From: Saprospiraceae bacterium | GTDB lineage: Bacteria > Bacteroidota > Bacteroidia > Chitinophagales > Saprospiraceae | Length of the DNA: 64,000 nucleotides | Direction of reading: 5' to 3' | Assembly (NCBI GenBank): GCA_016708265.1 | Contig: JADJGA010000004.1 | Location: forward strand, 537,332 to 601,331 | In this document: positions 25,901-40,900 of the stretch, piece after piece | How the letters are laid out: each line of letters starts with the position of its first letter | Numbering within the stretch: position 1 is the stretch's first letter | Position numbers and translations under genes: made by a program | Notes under the pieces: model-generated | Told to the model about the DNA's origin: nothing | Database searches by the model: none | The model's input: the letters and a program-made list of their open reading frames with translations, nothing else

Positions 25901-28900
25901 CCATTACCGTTAATAGTATTATTGGTAGAATATGAAGGCACTGACAATGAAGACAATGTTATACCATCCCATTTCGTCTCATTAGCATTCGCAAGTGCTG
26001 TGATCGTATTGCCTGACAATGTCATAGGTGATGCAGCCGAATAATGCAGATTGTGGAATATACCTGTTCTTCTTGCTTCAATTGTATTATTTGTTATCTG
26101 CTGATGTATTACTGCACCGGGGTTAGCCTGGCTGTAGTTGCCAGTCTGAACACCAAGTCTGACATTCGTCATACAGTTTCCAATGATCTGAGCATATTGG
26201 TTATTATACAAAAGAACACCACCACCCCAGAAATCAATACCCGAAGCTGGGTCATAGGTACCCATATCCATTATCTTATTATTCGAAATAACATGACCAC
26301 TGGACGGTACTCCTGCCGGATAATCATATAAAGTAACCCCAAAATATGAAAGGTTTTTGATGATATTATTTGAAACAGTAAGATTGTTAATACCTGTCTC
26401 ATATACTGTCACACCTTCTCTTGCATGCATATCTGCTCCTCCAAATCCATATCCGTTTGCCGGGAAAGCCGGATTGTCTCCATCAATTGTAAATCCTTTT
26501 ATCGTCACATCTGATGCAGCAACATGGAATATCTCACCTGAGCTGACTGCATTAGTTTTCGGAACAATTACAGATTCCGCAATCCTCGTTCCGGAACATG
26601 CATCATTGTCTTTATTTGTACCTAAAATTGTTAATTGTTTATTTATAACAACATCGTCAGCAATCGTACCGGCATCTACATAGATCGTATTACCTGGTAC
26701 TGCTTGACTTATTGCTTTTGTAATTGTTGCATAAGGTGCACATGAAGTACCATTACCGTTAATGTCATCTCCTACTGCAGTTGTATAAACATCACCCAAT
26801 GTGCTGTTATCATTTACATACAGAGCTCCTGATGTGCTTGTTATCGTTACCGGTTGTGTACAGTTGGCGCTGTTATTTGCTGCATCCGTTGCTGTCCAGG
26901 TAATAGTGGTTACCCCAACAGGGTAATTATCTGTAAGAAGTAATCCGTCACTACGAACTCCTGCAACTGTTACTGTTGTGCAGTTGTCTGATGCAGTGGC
27001 AGGAATGATCGTTACCGGTGCATCACAACCTGTTGTTGTTGCAGTAAGCGGACCAGGACATGTGATCACCGGCGCTTCTGTATCGTTCACAGTTACGGTA
27101 AATGTGCAACTGGATATATTACCCGCTGCATCGCCTACTGTCCAGGTTATAGTAGTTACTCCTTTCTCAAATACTATTCCGGTCAATGTCGTTGCACTGA
27201 CAGACGCTCCTCCATTAAGCTTATAACTCTGGGTGGTGATCCCACAATTATCTGTTTTAAACAATGGATCAAATCCAGTTCCTGATTCAGTATAGGTACA
27301 TTTAGAAGCATTTGTGCTCCTTATCTGATCAACTCCACAGATTAATACTGGAACCTCAGTATCATTTATAGTTACTGTAAATATGCAACTGGATGTATTA
27401 CCCGCTGCATCGCCTACTGTCCACGTCACAGTAGATACACCCTTCTGAAATACGACTCCGTTCAATGTCGTTCCATTCACAGCCGCTCCTCCATTAAGCG
27501 TGTAATTCTGCGTGGTGATTCCGCAATTATCTGTCTTGGCCACCGGGTCAAATTCAGCTCCTGTTGCAGTATAAGTACAAATTGTTGCATTTGTACTCCT
27601 TACCTGATCAGTTACACAGGTTAGTACCGGTGCTTCATTATCATCAACAGTTACGGTAAATGTGCAACTTGATGAATTACCCGCTGCATCTCCTACTGTC
27701 CACATCACAGTAGTTACACCCTTCTGAAATACGACTCCGTTCAATGTCGTTCCAATTACAGCCGCTCCTCCATTAAGCGTATAACTCTGAGTTGTGATTC
27801 CGCAATTATCTGTCTTGGTCACCGGATCAAATTCAGCTCCTGTTGCAGTATAAGTACAAATTGTTGCATTTGTACTCCTTACCTGATCAATTACACAGGT
27901 TACCACCGGCGCTTCATTATCATCAACAGTTACGGTAAATGTGCAACTTGATGAATTACCCGCTGCATCTCCTACTGTCCACATCACAGTAGTTACACCC
28001 TTCTGAAATACGACTCCGTTCAATGTCGTTCCAATCACAGCCGCTCCTCCATTAAGCGTATAACTCTGAGTTGTGATTCCGCAATTATCTGTCTTGGTCA
28101 CCGGATCAAATTCAGCTCCTGTTGCAGTATAAGTACAAATTGTTGCATTTGTACTCTTTACCTGATCAATTACACAGGTTACCACCGGCGCTTCATTATC
28201 ATCAACAGTTACGGTAAATGTGCAACTTGATGAATTACCCGCTGCATCTCCTACTGTCCACATCACAGTAGTTACACCCTTCTGAAATACGACTCCGTTC
28301 AATGTCGTTCCAATCACAGCCGCTCCTCCATTAAGCGTATAACTCTGAGTTGTGATTCCGCAATTATCTGTCTTGGTCACCGGATCAAATTCAGCTCCTG
28401 TTGCAGTATAAGTACAAATTGTTGCATTTGTACTCTTTACCTGATCAATTACACAGGTTACTACCGGAGCCTGAGTATCATCGACCGTGATCGTAAAGCT
28501 ACAGGTAGCGCTGTTCAAAAGGGCATCCTTAATGGTATAGGTCACAACTGTTGTACCCACATTAAAGCTTTGCGTACCCAGGAAACCATTGCCGCTCAAT
28601 GGTGTAGCACCGGTTGCAACGTGCGTAGTAGAAGTTTCTCCGAAGTTGTCAGAATAGCTTGGTGTTGCAAGAGTTACACTTGCTGAACATAACCCCGGAT
28701 CTGCATTGACCGTCTGATCACCGGGACATCCTGTGAGCAACGGATTCTGATTATCTATGACTGTAACCGTAAAGCTGCAGGTCGTTGAATTGGTACCATC
28801 GCTTACAGTGTAAATGACATTGGTGATGCCTCCGTTGAAGTTGTGTGAACCGAGGAATCCAGTACCTGAGAATGTAGTAGCTCCTGTGGCATTATGAGTT

Positions 28901-31900
28901 ATTGAAGTAATAGCACAATTGTCGCTTGCTACAGGTGAAACCAGTGCTACAAGAGCAGAACATACTCCCGGTTCTGCATTGACAACAGGATTTGCCGGGC
29001 AACCTACCAGTGTAGGTGGTACATTATCTGTAACTACAATAGTCAACAAACAGGTGCCTATATTTCCTGCACAATCTGTTCCCTTAAAGGTAATAACAGT
29101 AGTTCCGGCCGGGAAATTACCCGTTACAAAGCCCGGAGTTCCGGGTGAAACGGACAGCACAACACCATTGGTTGCGGTTTGTGACCGGAAGACATTTCCA
29201 CCACAATTATCGCTCCAAACCGGTCTGGTGATCGTTTTAGTGGCAAAGCAGTTACTTGATCCCGTATTAAAGGAATAAGTTGCTCCACATAAATAGCCGT
29301 CAACATCCGGATTTTCCCCCGGAGGCAGTCCGTAAGTTGTAGAACTTACTGTTGGTGCCTGAGTATCATCGATCGTATAGGTATATACCCATGCGTGGGT
29401 GTTACCTTCACAGTCAGTATAAGTATATGTATAGGTTACATTGCCTTCACAAGCAGGAACTGTACTGATCACAGGTCCTGTCGGTGTCAGAGTGTTACCG
29501 CAGTTGTCTTTTACCACTGGAGGTGTCGGCGAAACCATATTCGCAGCACAAGCTACCGTTACAGCTACCGGGTTAGCCGGCATCGTAAAGTCACTACGCT
29601 CTATTGTATATGTGGCTACCCAAGTGTGGGTGTTCAGCTCACAATCCGTATATGTCCACGTGTAGGTCACATTGCCCTCACAAGATGGCAGTGGAGTGCT
29701 CTCCACAGGTCCTGTCGGTGTCAGTACCGTACCACAATTATCTGTTACTGCTGGAGGAGCTGGCAACAATGCTGCAATATCAGCATAACACGCAACCGTA
29801 ACAACTGCCGGATTAGCCGGCATCGTAAAGTCACTACGCTCTATTGTATATGTAGCTACCCAAGTGTGGGTGTTCAGCTCACAATCCGTATATGTCCATG
29901 TGTAGGTCACATTGCCCTCACAAGACGGCAGTGGAGTGCTCTCCACAGGTCCTGTCGGTGTCAGTGCCGTACCACAATTATCTGTTACAGCTGGAGGAGC
30001 TGGCAACAATGCTGCAATATCAGCATAACACGCAACCGTAACAACTGCCGGATTAGCCGGCATCGTAAAGTCACTACGCTCTATTGTATATGTGGCTACC
30101 CAAGTGTGGGTGTTCAGCTCACAATCCGTATATGTCCACGTGTAGGTCACATTGCCCTCACAAGATGGCAGTGGAGTGCTCTCCACAGGTCCTGTCGGTG
30201 TCAGTACCGTACCACAATTATCTGTTACTGCTGGAGGAGCTGGCAACAATGCTGCAATATCAGCATAACACGCAACCGTAACAACTGCCGGATTAGCCGG
30301 CATCGTAAAGTCACTACGCTCTATTGTATATGTAGCTACCCAAGTGTGGGTGTTCAGCTCACAATCCGTATATGTCCATGTGTAGGTCACATTGCCCTCA
30401 CAAGACGGCAGTGGAGTGCTCTCCACAGGTCCTGTCGGTGTCAGTGCCGTACCACAATTATCTGTTACAGCTGGAGGAGCTGGCAACAATGCTGCAATAT
30501 CAGCATAACACGCAACCGTAACAACTGCCGGATTAGCCGGCATCGTAAAGTCACTACGCTCTATTGTGTATGTGGCTACCCAAGTGTGGGTGTTCAGCTC
30601 ACAATCCGTATATGTCCATGTGTAGGTCACATTGCCCTCACAAGATGGCAGTGGAGTGCTCTCCACAGGTCCTGTCGGTGTCAGTGTCGTACCACAATTA
30701 TCTGTTACTGCTGGAGGAACTGGCAACAATGCTGCGATATCAGAATAACACGCAACTGTTACAACTGCCGGATTAGCCGGCATCGTAAAGTCACTACGCT
30801 CTATTGTTATCGTTTGATCACATACATCAGTCTGATCCGCGCCATCTTTAACAGTCCATGTTCGTGTAACTATTATCGGACATGTGCCCGTTGCAACATC
30901 CTGGTATCCGTAATATGTAACCGCACAGTCGTCTGTTGCAACTCCTCCTGCTGTTGTAAACTGAGCAAGAGTCACTTCAACCTGTGATGTTGAATATACC
31001 AATCCTGTGATAGCTGCAGTAGAACATCCATTCAGTGTTAATGATGCCGGACAAGTGGTAATATCCGGAGGTGTATCTGTATCTTCCACGCCTGTTGGTG
31101 TAGTCCACCACGGGCTGAAGGTCACATTTCCTATGACTGCATTACCCTGTCCGCAAAGGTTTTTATTGTTATTGTAAGGACCTGTGAGATGTCCCCAATA
31201 GTTCAGGCTGGCATCGACCGTTGTTGTCGGCAGGTCATTCTGTAAGCCGATCCCATGATTTGGAAGCGTCATATTTCCGTTTCCGCTGATGATATTACTC
31301 TTAATAGCACCGATAGTACCTGCAGAGGATTCGATAAGTATACCTGCCTGGGTATTGTTTGTTATTGTATTATTCGTACATGATGTGAGATCTGCACCGT
31401 CTTTTACGTGGATACCGATGAGGTTGCCTGTAATTGTTGTTAAGTTGTCATGAATATTTGCACTTGCATCATTACCAATTATTAAAATACCAGTTGATGT
31501 TGAACTTCCACTGATAGTTGAATTTTTAATCTCGGCAGCAATGGTGGCACTATTTGTATTCAAAGCATCATCGTCAATCGAAATACCATTATTTACTGAA
31601 TTTTGAATATTTATATTATCAATGCTAAAAGAAGTTGATGTTGCATTTCCAAATCCAGAATAATAATTTGATGCATATACACCCTGTAAAGCTCCTGTAA
31701 TACTTCCACCAAATATTTTTACAGTATTTGCTGGTAAATTCCATAATCTGTATCCATACCTTTTTGGTGTTATAATATTATCGGAAACAATTAAAGTATT
31801 TGGAACAAACATCGATGTTATTCTTATGCCATCATTTGCAGTAGAGGTAGTTTCTGTACTAATTGTATTACTTATTACACTACAAACTGGTGCTGAGCTA

Positions 31901-34900
31901 TGATGATTATTAAGCCAGAGACCCACAATATAGGATGTAATATTATTACCTGAGATCTCAAAAGGTACGTTAACCAATGAACCAAGAGTAGCTGTCATTA
32001 ATCCACGGCCTACCCTGGTCATTTTGTTATTTTTTACATCAGCTGTTGCCTCATTCTCCAGATAAACCCCACTTCCGGTTCCATCAACAGATAACCTGTG
32101 TATATTATCAAAAACGTTTTTATCTATAAGGTTGTTTTGTTGAGGAGTAAAGGCAGTAGTGAATAAGTTCACACCTTGCCTGTAAAGGTTCTGCATTATA
32201 TTATTGGTAATAGTCAAATGATTCACTGCAATTTCACCCGGATTCATTTTGTTTGAGAACGCCTGGGCTGCATGAATTCCAACTGAATTAACCACTTTTT
32301 CACCAATACCTCCATTTAAAGCAGGATTATTACCATTAAATGTAAAACCATTTACATTAACATTATCAGCACTAATAGTAAATAAAGCACCTGTTTCATA
32401 AGCAGTATTGATAGCTGGTGGAATAATTACAGACTCACCACCTGTCCTTGGAGTAGTTCCTGTTGCTCTTGGGTCAACACCCATCTGAGCGCCATTTATT
32501 GTTAAAGATTTATTAACTAAAACTGACTCAGCATAAGTACCTGCACAAACAGTGATCACTTCACCGTTAGTAGTGGTTGCTGCATTAATGGCAGCCTGGA
32601 TTGTAGCATAATAGGTGGCAGGATCGTCTGATGTATTGGTCACCGGTAAATACTGAATCGTAGCGGTTGCAGTCGATGTAGTACCATTTAAACTCGTCAC
32701 CGTTACAGTATAAGTACCTGCAGCTAGTGGAGTAATTATATGGCCGCTCGATATTCCTGAAGCAGACCCACTGCTCGTACCTGACCATGCAATATCAAAT
32801 GTTGGGTCACCTCCTGTGAAGGCAACTTCAATAGAGCCTGTGGTTGGCCCACAAAGGATGTTAGTAGGTGTGGCTGAAGTGATCACTACAGGAGTACCAC
32901 ATACTGGATGTTGGAATCCGTCAGCAGGATTTCCACCTGCATCAATACCATCAATTAGATAAGGTGCATATGTTACAGCACCTGAGATTTTGGTTGCGAC
33001 CGTAGCCGGCACATTACTTCCATACCAGTTGCAGGTTGCAGCTACTGTAGGAACAGATGCATTATTAATAGCTTTAACTGCATTGCCTGAAAGGTCATTG
33101 GTATTGATTGGGCCAATAGCACCTGCAGACGCTTCGATTGAAATTCCGTCGACAGTATTATTCGTGATAAAGTTATTCGTTGTTGTTGTCAATGTACCGC
33201 TGTTCTTTACTCGAACTCCAGTTCCATTAGCATCAATTTTGTTTGCTAATATGCTAGCAGAACCACCATCAATATCCACCCCGATTACAGCGCCTGTGAT
33301 AGTTGATGCGTTGTTTTGAATTGTGGCCGTAGCGGCATAACCGTCGGTTGCACCGTTGAAGTCATATACATAGATACCGGTATTCCCACCAGATATTGTG
33401 TTGCTGCTAATGGTCGCATCTACTGTTGCAATAGGACCTGTAGGAGCATATGCTATAAGGCTGACCCCTGTTTCGAAGTTTGAAATCTGGTTACCTGTGA
33501 TAGTTGCATAAGTTGGCTGTTGGGTATTGCCGGCGGTAAAGAAATCATTACCGTCGCCGGTTATGAAAATACCGGAAGCATCACCCCAATAGGTGCCTGA
33601 ACTTGAAGAAGCGGTCATGATGTTGTCCTTCACTAACACTGGGTTGCCTAAACTGCCATTGTCATACATCCAGATACCGGCATCAGCAGCGCTGCCCGAT
33701 ATTACATTGTTTTGAACAGTCGCACCACCGTTAGCATTACGCAGTATAATTCCGATATCATTACCTCCCCCAGTTAATGTTATTGTATTCTTGTCCAGCA
33801 GATTTGGTCCTCCAATGAGTGAGGTGCCTGACGACCAGACTGTCTGAATACCAGTATAAACATTAGTGATTATATTCTTCTGGACAATGTGGTTCAGCGA
33901 ACCTGGTCCGTAATACTGTACCAGTTCGATACCAGTCTTATTTGGGATATTACTGACCGTATTGCCAATAACTGTTACATTACCGTCAAATATGTTGATG
34001 CCGGGACCAACAGTTACATCATCAATTGTGTTGTCCTTAATCAAATGACCGGAGCTAGTTAAAGCCAAGCCTGAATTAATTTGTATCGCCTTACGATAAA
34101 TATGCTGGACAATGATGTTTTCCACCGTGATGTTGTTGAACAGTATACCAAGCCTGTGGTCAGTCATAACACCACCCTGGTAGTTATGACCGGCACCCAG
34201 AATAGTATTGGCTTCGCCATCGATCGTCAGATTTTGATAGTTACATCACTGCTTCCAACAAGGAATGCATATTGATATCCAGTCGGAAAACTTCCGTCTA
34301 CAGGGTTGTTTACCGCTGCAGGAGCAAGTACAACTCCGGTTTTAGACTGACCCTGTATGGTTAGCTCTTTGTTAACTGTTATATTTGACTCTTTGTAGAG
34401 TCCGTTGCATATCTGGATAGTATGGCCGGTACCGGCTGCTGAGACTGCTGCCTGGATGGTTGCGTAATAGGTATTATTCGAAAGATTGGTTACAGGCATA
34501 TACTGTACAGCTATTGGTCCGAAAATATCAGAGTTTCCATATATGTCAGTCACTGTAATGGTATAATTGCCTGCTGCAAGTCCGGTAATATTATATGATG
34601 GTCCTGCCTCACCCGTTTTGGAACCCCGATTCCAGTAAACAGTATAGTTTGCAACTCCTCCTGTCCAACTTACATTGATCGATCCGGTTGTCTCACCACA
34701 AGTGATCGGATCAGCTACTGCTGATGTGATATCAACAGGAGTACCGTTGCAAGTTCCTGTTGGCTGGAATCCTGTTCCGCCACTAAAACTTCCTGAAGTA
34801 AGCCACGGTGTATAATCCACCAGTGAATTAGTTGGACCGATTTCAGCAATAACACCTGATTCTGATGATGATCCCCACCAGTTACAATTAGCGTCTAAAG

Positions 34901-37900
34901 CTGTTGCTGTTCTCAGATCATTTAGACCATAACCACCATTATCTGTGATACTATTATTATTTACAGTTCCTATCGAACCTGTTGCATCTGAAGCTATCAG
35001 GATTCCATCTACAGTATTGTTCCTGATGAAATTATTAGTAGCTGATACAAGGTTTACTGATCCTGACAACTTTATACCTGTTCCATTATTATGGATATCA
35101 TTTGCGGAAACTGTAAGGCTACCATAACTGGCATCAATACCAACAGTATTTCCTGATATACTGGCATCATTATCCTGAACGATTACTGTCAGAGGCTGGG
35201 TAGATGTTCCTGCTTTAACCACCTCGATTCCCTTAACATACCCACTGATATTGTTATCATTCCTGATTATTGCATAGGAAGGATTCTGATCTCCAGCAAA
35301 CAAATATTGGTTTGCTATATAAATACCTGTACCATCAGCCTCACCGAGTCTCAAACTATTTGTGCTCGATACTGTATTGCCTTCAAGTATAAGAGGATTT
35401 GCCAGCGTTCCATTTCCAAAAATCATTGCTCCAATTCCATATTTTGTTGATGTCACATGGTTATTCGTAACCATGAATCCATTGTCATAAGACCATCCAA
35501 GAAGCATACCTACATTCTGGCTACCAGGTTCTGACCATGATACTCCAGATGTTAGGTTAATTGTATTATTATCAATTAAAGAATTTTTATTTGCGAGACG
35601 AGTATATATTCCAACTGCTCCGGAGAATGCTTCATAACCATTATCGCTAATGATATTATCTTTAATCTCCACAGGTCGGCCATTTGATGCTGCATTATTA
35701 AACTGGATTGCACGTGGCTGGCCCGTATAAGAAACAGATGGGATAGCGGTATATCCAAAACACCCCGGATGGTTACCTATATCGGTAATTGTATTGCTGT
35801 TGATCTTGCTAAGGGTTGCAGGTGTAGTCGTATTTTGATACAATAAAATACCCTGAAAAGCATTGTTTATTGAACAATTTCTTACCTCACCAACACCATA
35901 AATCCTTATAGCGTCATTAAATGCTATATTTTCAACAGTGGAATATTCGATCAAAGTACCTGTTGATGCATACGTTGTAGCATCGTAATAAACGCTTATT
36001 CCCCTCCTGTAAATATTATTTACATGTACATTATTTACATGCAGGTTGTGCCAGGTACTTCCACCAGCCTGGCTAGCATCCAGAGTCACGATGCCTGTCC
36101 GGAAATTATTTTTACCAAGCGTAAGGGCAGGGTTTCCCTTGCCATCGATCGTAACGTCTTGGATGGTCACACCATTAGCAGCAATAATAAACCCGTTTTG
36201 AGCACTGCTTCCAAAAGCATTATCCATATTTGCATCTTCTGCAGCAGGCACGATGATCACACCTGCCCTGCTTTGTCCATCAATGGTAACAGATTTATTG
36301 ACAAAAATATTCGATTCGATATAGGTTCCGTTACAAACTTCGATAACATCACTTGGATCACCTGCATTTACTGCTGCCTGAATTGTGGTATAATACGTAA
36401 CTGGATTGTCTGTAGTATTGCTAACCGGCAGACTTTGGATGATAATACCTGAAACTGTCACAGTGATGCCATAATCATCAGTTACTGTAATGGAATAAGT
36501 GCCAGGTATTAAATTCGGTATAGTATAAGTAAGTCCAGTATTATTATCAAAGCTACCACCTGTCCATGAAATATCATAAGGACCTATGCCTCCACTATAA
36601 GTGACAAGAATTGATCCTTCTGTTTCACCACAAATAACATGATCAGGTACCGCAGAAAGTAACTCCAAAGGTGTACCATCACACAATCCTGTTGGTTGGA
36701 AACCTGTACCTACACCATCGACACCTGATGTGAGCCATGGTGTATAATCAACTGGAGATCCATAATCTCCGATTGTTGTCTTGACCGCTGCTTCATTTGG
36801 AGCACCCCACCAGTTGCATTCTGCATTTATACTGCCAGTGCCATTCAACCAGTTAGCTATTCCATATGCATTACCAGTAATTGAATTATTATTTAAAGTT
36901 GTATTGTTAATATATCCAGGATCTGATGCTATTCCAATAGCTACAGCTGTACTGTTTGTAATATAATTATTGGCAACTAAATGCGAAGAATTAGCGCTTC
37001 CCCATGAAATAAGTGAAGTATTTGTATAAATACCGTATTCACACGCATTAACAGTATTGCCTGTAAATGCAGGAGTGACTGCAGCCTGTTGGCCGTATGA
37101 TGCTATTCCTACATAAGTTCCTGAAACATTATTATTCTGAACTGCAACATTCAAATATGGAGCAAAAACAAATATTCCATACGCAGATGGTTTTCCTAAA
37201 CTTATATCATTATTATTAATGACATCAGCAGTACCTCCTCCACTACCGTTGTTATCAGTATGGATACCACTTTTAGCATTGGTAATTATATTGTAAGAAT
37301 AAACAGTTCCCTGAGAGTGATTTGATGCAATACCATCATTTACCTGATCAAGAACATTGGCATTAAAAATACCTGCTCCCTGAGAATTGAACATTGCGAT
37401 AGAACTTGCCTCTCCTGCAACATTTATTACATTATTGTGATGGAAATTAAATCCTGTTCCTTTGTAATTATTAACTCCTCGCAGATAGATATCACGGATT
37501 GTAACGTTATTAATATTCAAATTATTGAAAACTTCAGTCGGGTAATTGAGATAATCAGTTATAATCCCATTTCTGGCATCTACATCTACTCCTCCGCTTA
37601 AAACACCACTATTAAGACCAGGATTGTCTCCTTTCAAAGTCAGATTCTGAATCGTCACATCATTAGCCTGAATCAGGAAAACATTACTTGCACCCGCACA
37701 TAAAGACTGAGAACAACCTACAGGATTTGGTGCTGACATAGCTGGTATTACCGTGGTATTTGCCATACCTGTACCATTGATTGTCACAGGTGTATGAACA
37801 ACAACATTCTCAATAAATGTGCCTGCACTTGCATTTAATATATTTCCTGATGAAGCTTCATCAACAGCATACTGGATGCAGCCATAAACAATATTTGTCT

Positions 37901-40900
37901 GAGCAGGATTATCAACACGTTTATCATAAATATTACCTGATGATGGTACTGTTGCAGGGTCATCAAGCCATACATGTATTTTATTATCGCTGAATGTGTT
38001 GGCTCCGAATATCAAACCTGCATTGGTTGTATATCCAAATCCACCGATTCCCATGGAAAGAGCATTCTCATTTCCACTTAATATATTACTTGTAACAGTT
38101 GTTGTATTACCAGTTGGGACATTAGCAGGAGTTATTCCAACGCTGGCAAGAAGAATCCCTGCAGCAGTCCATGTATGAGGATGTTCAACTGCATTCCAAA
38201 TATTATTTGTAACTGTATTTCCTGTTATGGTACCATAGGATCCATAACCGAACTGAATACCATTTTGCCCAACAACATTTGGAATGTTTTGCCCAGTGAC
38301 AATATTCCCGGTAACAATTCCTTGGGTATTTAATTCATTTACAACTATTCCTGCTTTACCATAATCATCTATAAGATTATTAGTAATATTGACTGTTTGA
38401 GCTATTGAAATATCATAAATGTGATTGGCCACTATTGCAATATCACTATTACCATTAAATGAACTATTTCGAATGCCAGTAATACGGTTAAGATTAAATG
38501 TGCCTCCAGCTTCAAAATAATGAATACCTTCAAATTTATCTGGGCTACGACCACCATCACCGTCAATCATCAATTTTTCAATATTAATTATTTTTCCTGG
38601 TCCATAAGCATAAATAATTGGATATACGGGACCATTGCCAGTACTCACAACTGTCATACTAACAGGTGCTTTGACAATCGTCTTTGTCCTGTCAACACCC
38701 GATATATTAACTGTCTTCCCGACAGATACCTGTTCCTGGAAAGTACATGCATTCACCCATATATTTGTACCTTCTACTGCTGTGGTCACAGCTTTCTGAA
38801 TAGTCAAAAATGGTGCTGCTTTAGTACCAGGATTAGCATCACTACCAATAGCTGTAGTATAAATATCATCAACATTGTAGATTCCGTCATTGACATAGAG
38901 AGTTGGTGTGGAGCAAGTAAGTACTACATCATTACCATCACCACCAGCATAATTGATAATAAAATATTTAGAACCGACATAAAATTCTGTACCCTGAGTA
39001 AATTGTCCTGATACAGCAGCAGATCCATCATTCAGTATAATTGTAAACTGATCACCCTCTGTTGGTGTGTATCCAAGTGAAATATTAAGACTGGCACCTC
39101 CAAGTGAAACTGTACCATCAACAGTAAACTGATCATATCCCGTACAAGCAGTCGTTCCATTTAGTTCCATATCCAGGATATCTCCAGAATTGAGGGACAT
39201 ATCTCCTGAAAGTGCTACACAGCCGGGACTTAAGCCGGGAGATAATGTAAGGTCAAGACCAAGGGCTGTTATGCTAGCTCCGTCGGTATAAGTTGTTCCA
39301 CTTTTAATATAAACTGTTCCTCCTGTTGCAAGGACATCTATACCTCTCTGGATTGAAGGAGTAGTAGTAGCCGGAGCTGCAAAGCTAATAGGTGTAACAT
39401 AAGATTTATTATTGTTCCAAACAAATAATCCACGATTACCAGCATCGATGGCATGGATAGTTAGGTCTTCTTTTTCAAAATTACCAGCTATCGGAACTCC
39501 TGCTAAAGTCTGATAAATAATGCTGCTTATGTCATAATTTGATCCCAAACTTGAATTATTACTCATAGACATACCCGCTACTGTCTGACCTTTAACAGTT
39601 GAAGCACCAAAGCTGATTTGAGGAGTAAAAGGTGCATACGCCTCGATAGCGATTCCAATTTCACCTCCTGTTATTATATTACCGGCTCCAATTGTTACGT
39701 GAGGCCATGTATATAAAAAGTCAGAGCCATTAATTCCGACAACAACAATTCCCTGGGCATTATCTGTCAATATATTACCACTCACACTGGCAGTTGTATT
39801 AGGATCATCCCATAAGGCTATTGCACATGATCCTGAACCATCCAATAATGCAACACCAGTACAATTAGTAACAGTATTGCCCGAAATAGTCACATTGCCG
39901 CCATATTCAGCCAAAATAAAATAATCCAGCCAGTCTCCGGCACCTTTACCAGTATAGGTATTGCCACTTACTGTACCTGTGCCCCTGTGACGAACCCCAT
40001 TTCGCCCAATATTATCAAAAGTGCAATTGGTTATATCTACTGAAGCAAGATTTTCAACTTGTATTGAAGTACCTTTATCATATTTACTTGCGCCCCTAAT
40101 TTCAGTAAGCCAACAATTATTTATAACCCCATTGCCCAGGTAATTGATGGCATTTTCAATAACACGTCCGGTACCATCCAATTTCACCTTTGAAAGGTTA
40201 AAAGTGATGCCCGTATTTACCTGGAACCAATTTGTTTGATCGGCGCTTGGTTTAATAATAGTTGTAGTCTTGTCGGCTCCAATGATGGTCAGGTTTTTAT
40301 TGATCACAATTTGACCTGCTTCAATAAATGTACCTGCGCAGACAGTTATGACATCATTTGGTGATGCAGCATCGATAGCTGCCTGGATAGTTGGATATCC
40401 AAGGTGGGTAATTGTATTTTCAATACATCCCGGAGGGATCTGAACCCAATTTGTTGCACTTGACACATTGCCATTCTGGATGAATGTGGTTGTCACATAA
40501 AGTTTTCTGCCAAGTACATTGTTCAGCCATCCTGAAGCTACTGCACCGGTAAGTGGATTGGTAGAGGTTCTGTAATAATTGTCCTTTATTACATCTGTCA
40601 GGTCTGTAGTCCAGTTAGGTACCTTTTCATTATTTGATACCCTGACCAGATATTCCTCCCAGTATTTCTGTTTTACCAGATCGTTGTTGCCAATGGTTTT
40701 CAGATAAGTTTTGGTTGCCGGATTGCCTTCCGTGGTATAGTAATAATATTCTGTGATCACATCATCACCGATAGCCATAGCTGCATTCTGTATTGTAGTT
40801 GGGTTTCCTCCAGCGATAGCAACTCCCAATGCCTGGTACATAGCAGTTATTGTAGCTAAGTCAGCAGGAACAGCAGGATTTAATCCCGGAATCGGTTGCA

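Noticed and set aside
29395..30987. 530-codon plus-strand open frame
   Set aside because: It is antisense to 80-aa HYR repeats of the giant gene; a 240-bp period without antisense stops leaves the shadow frame open.
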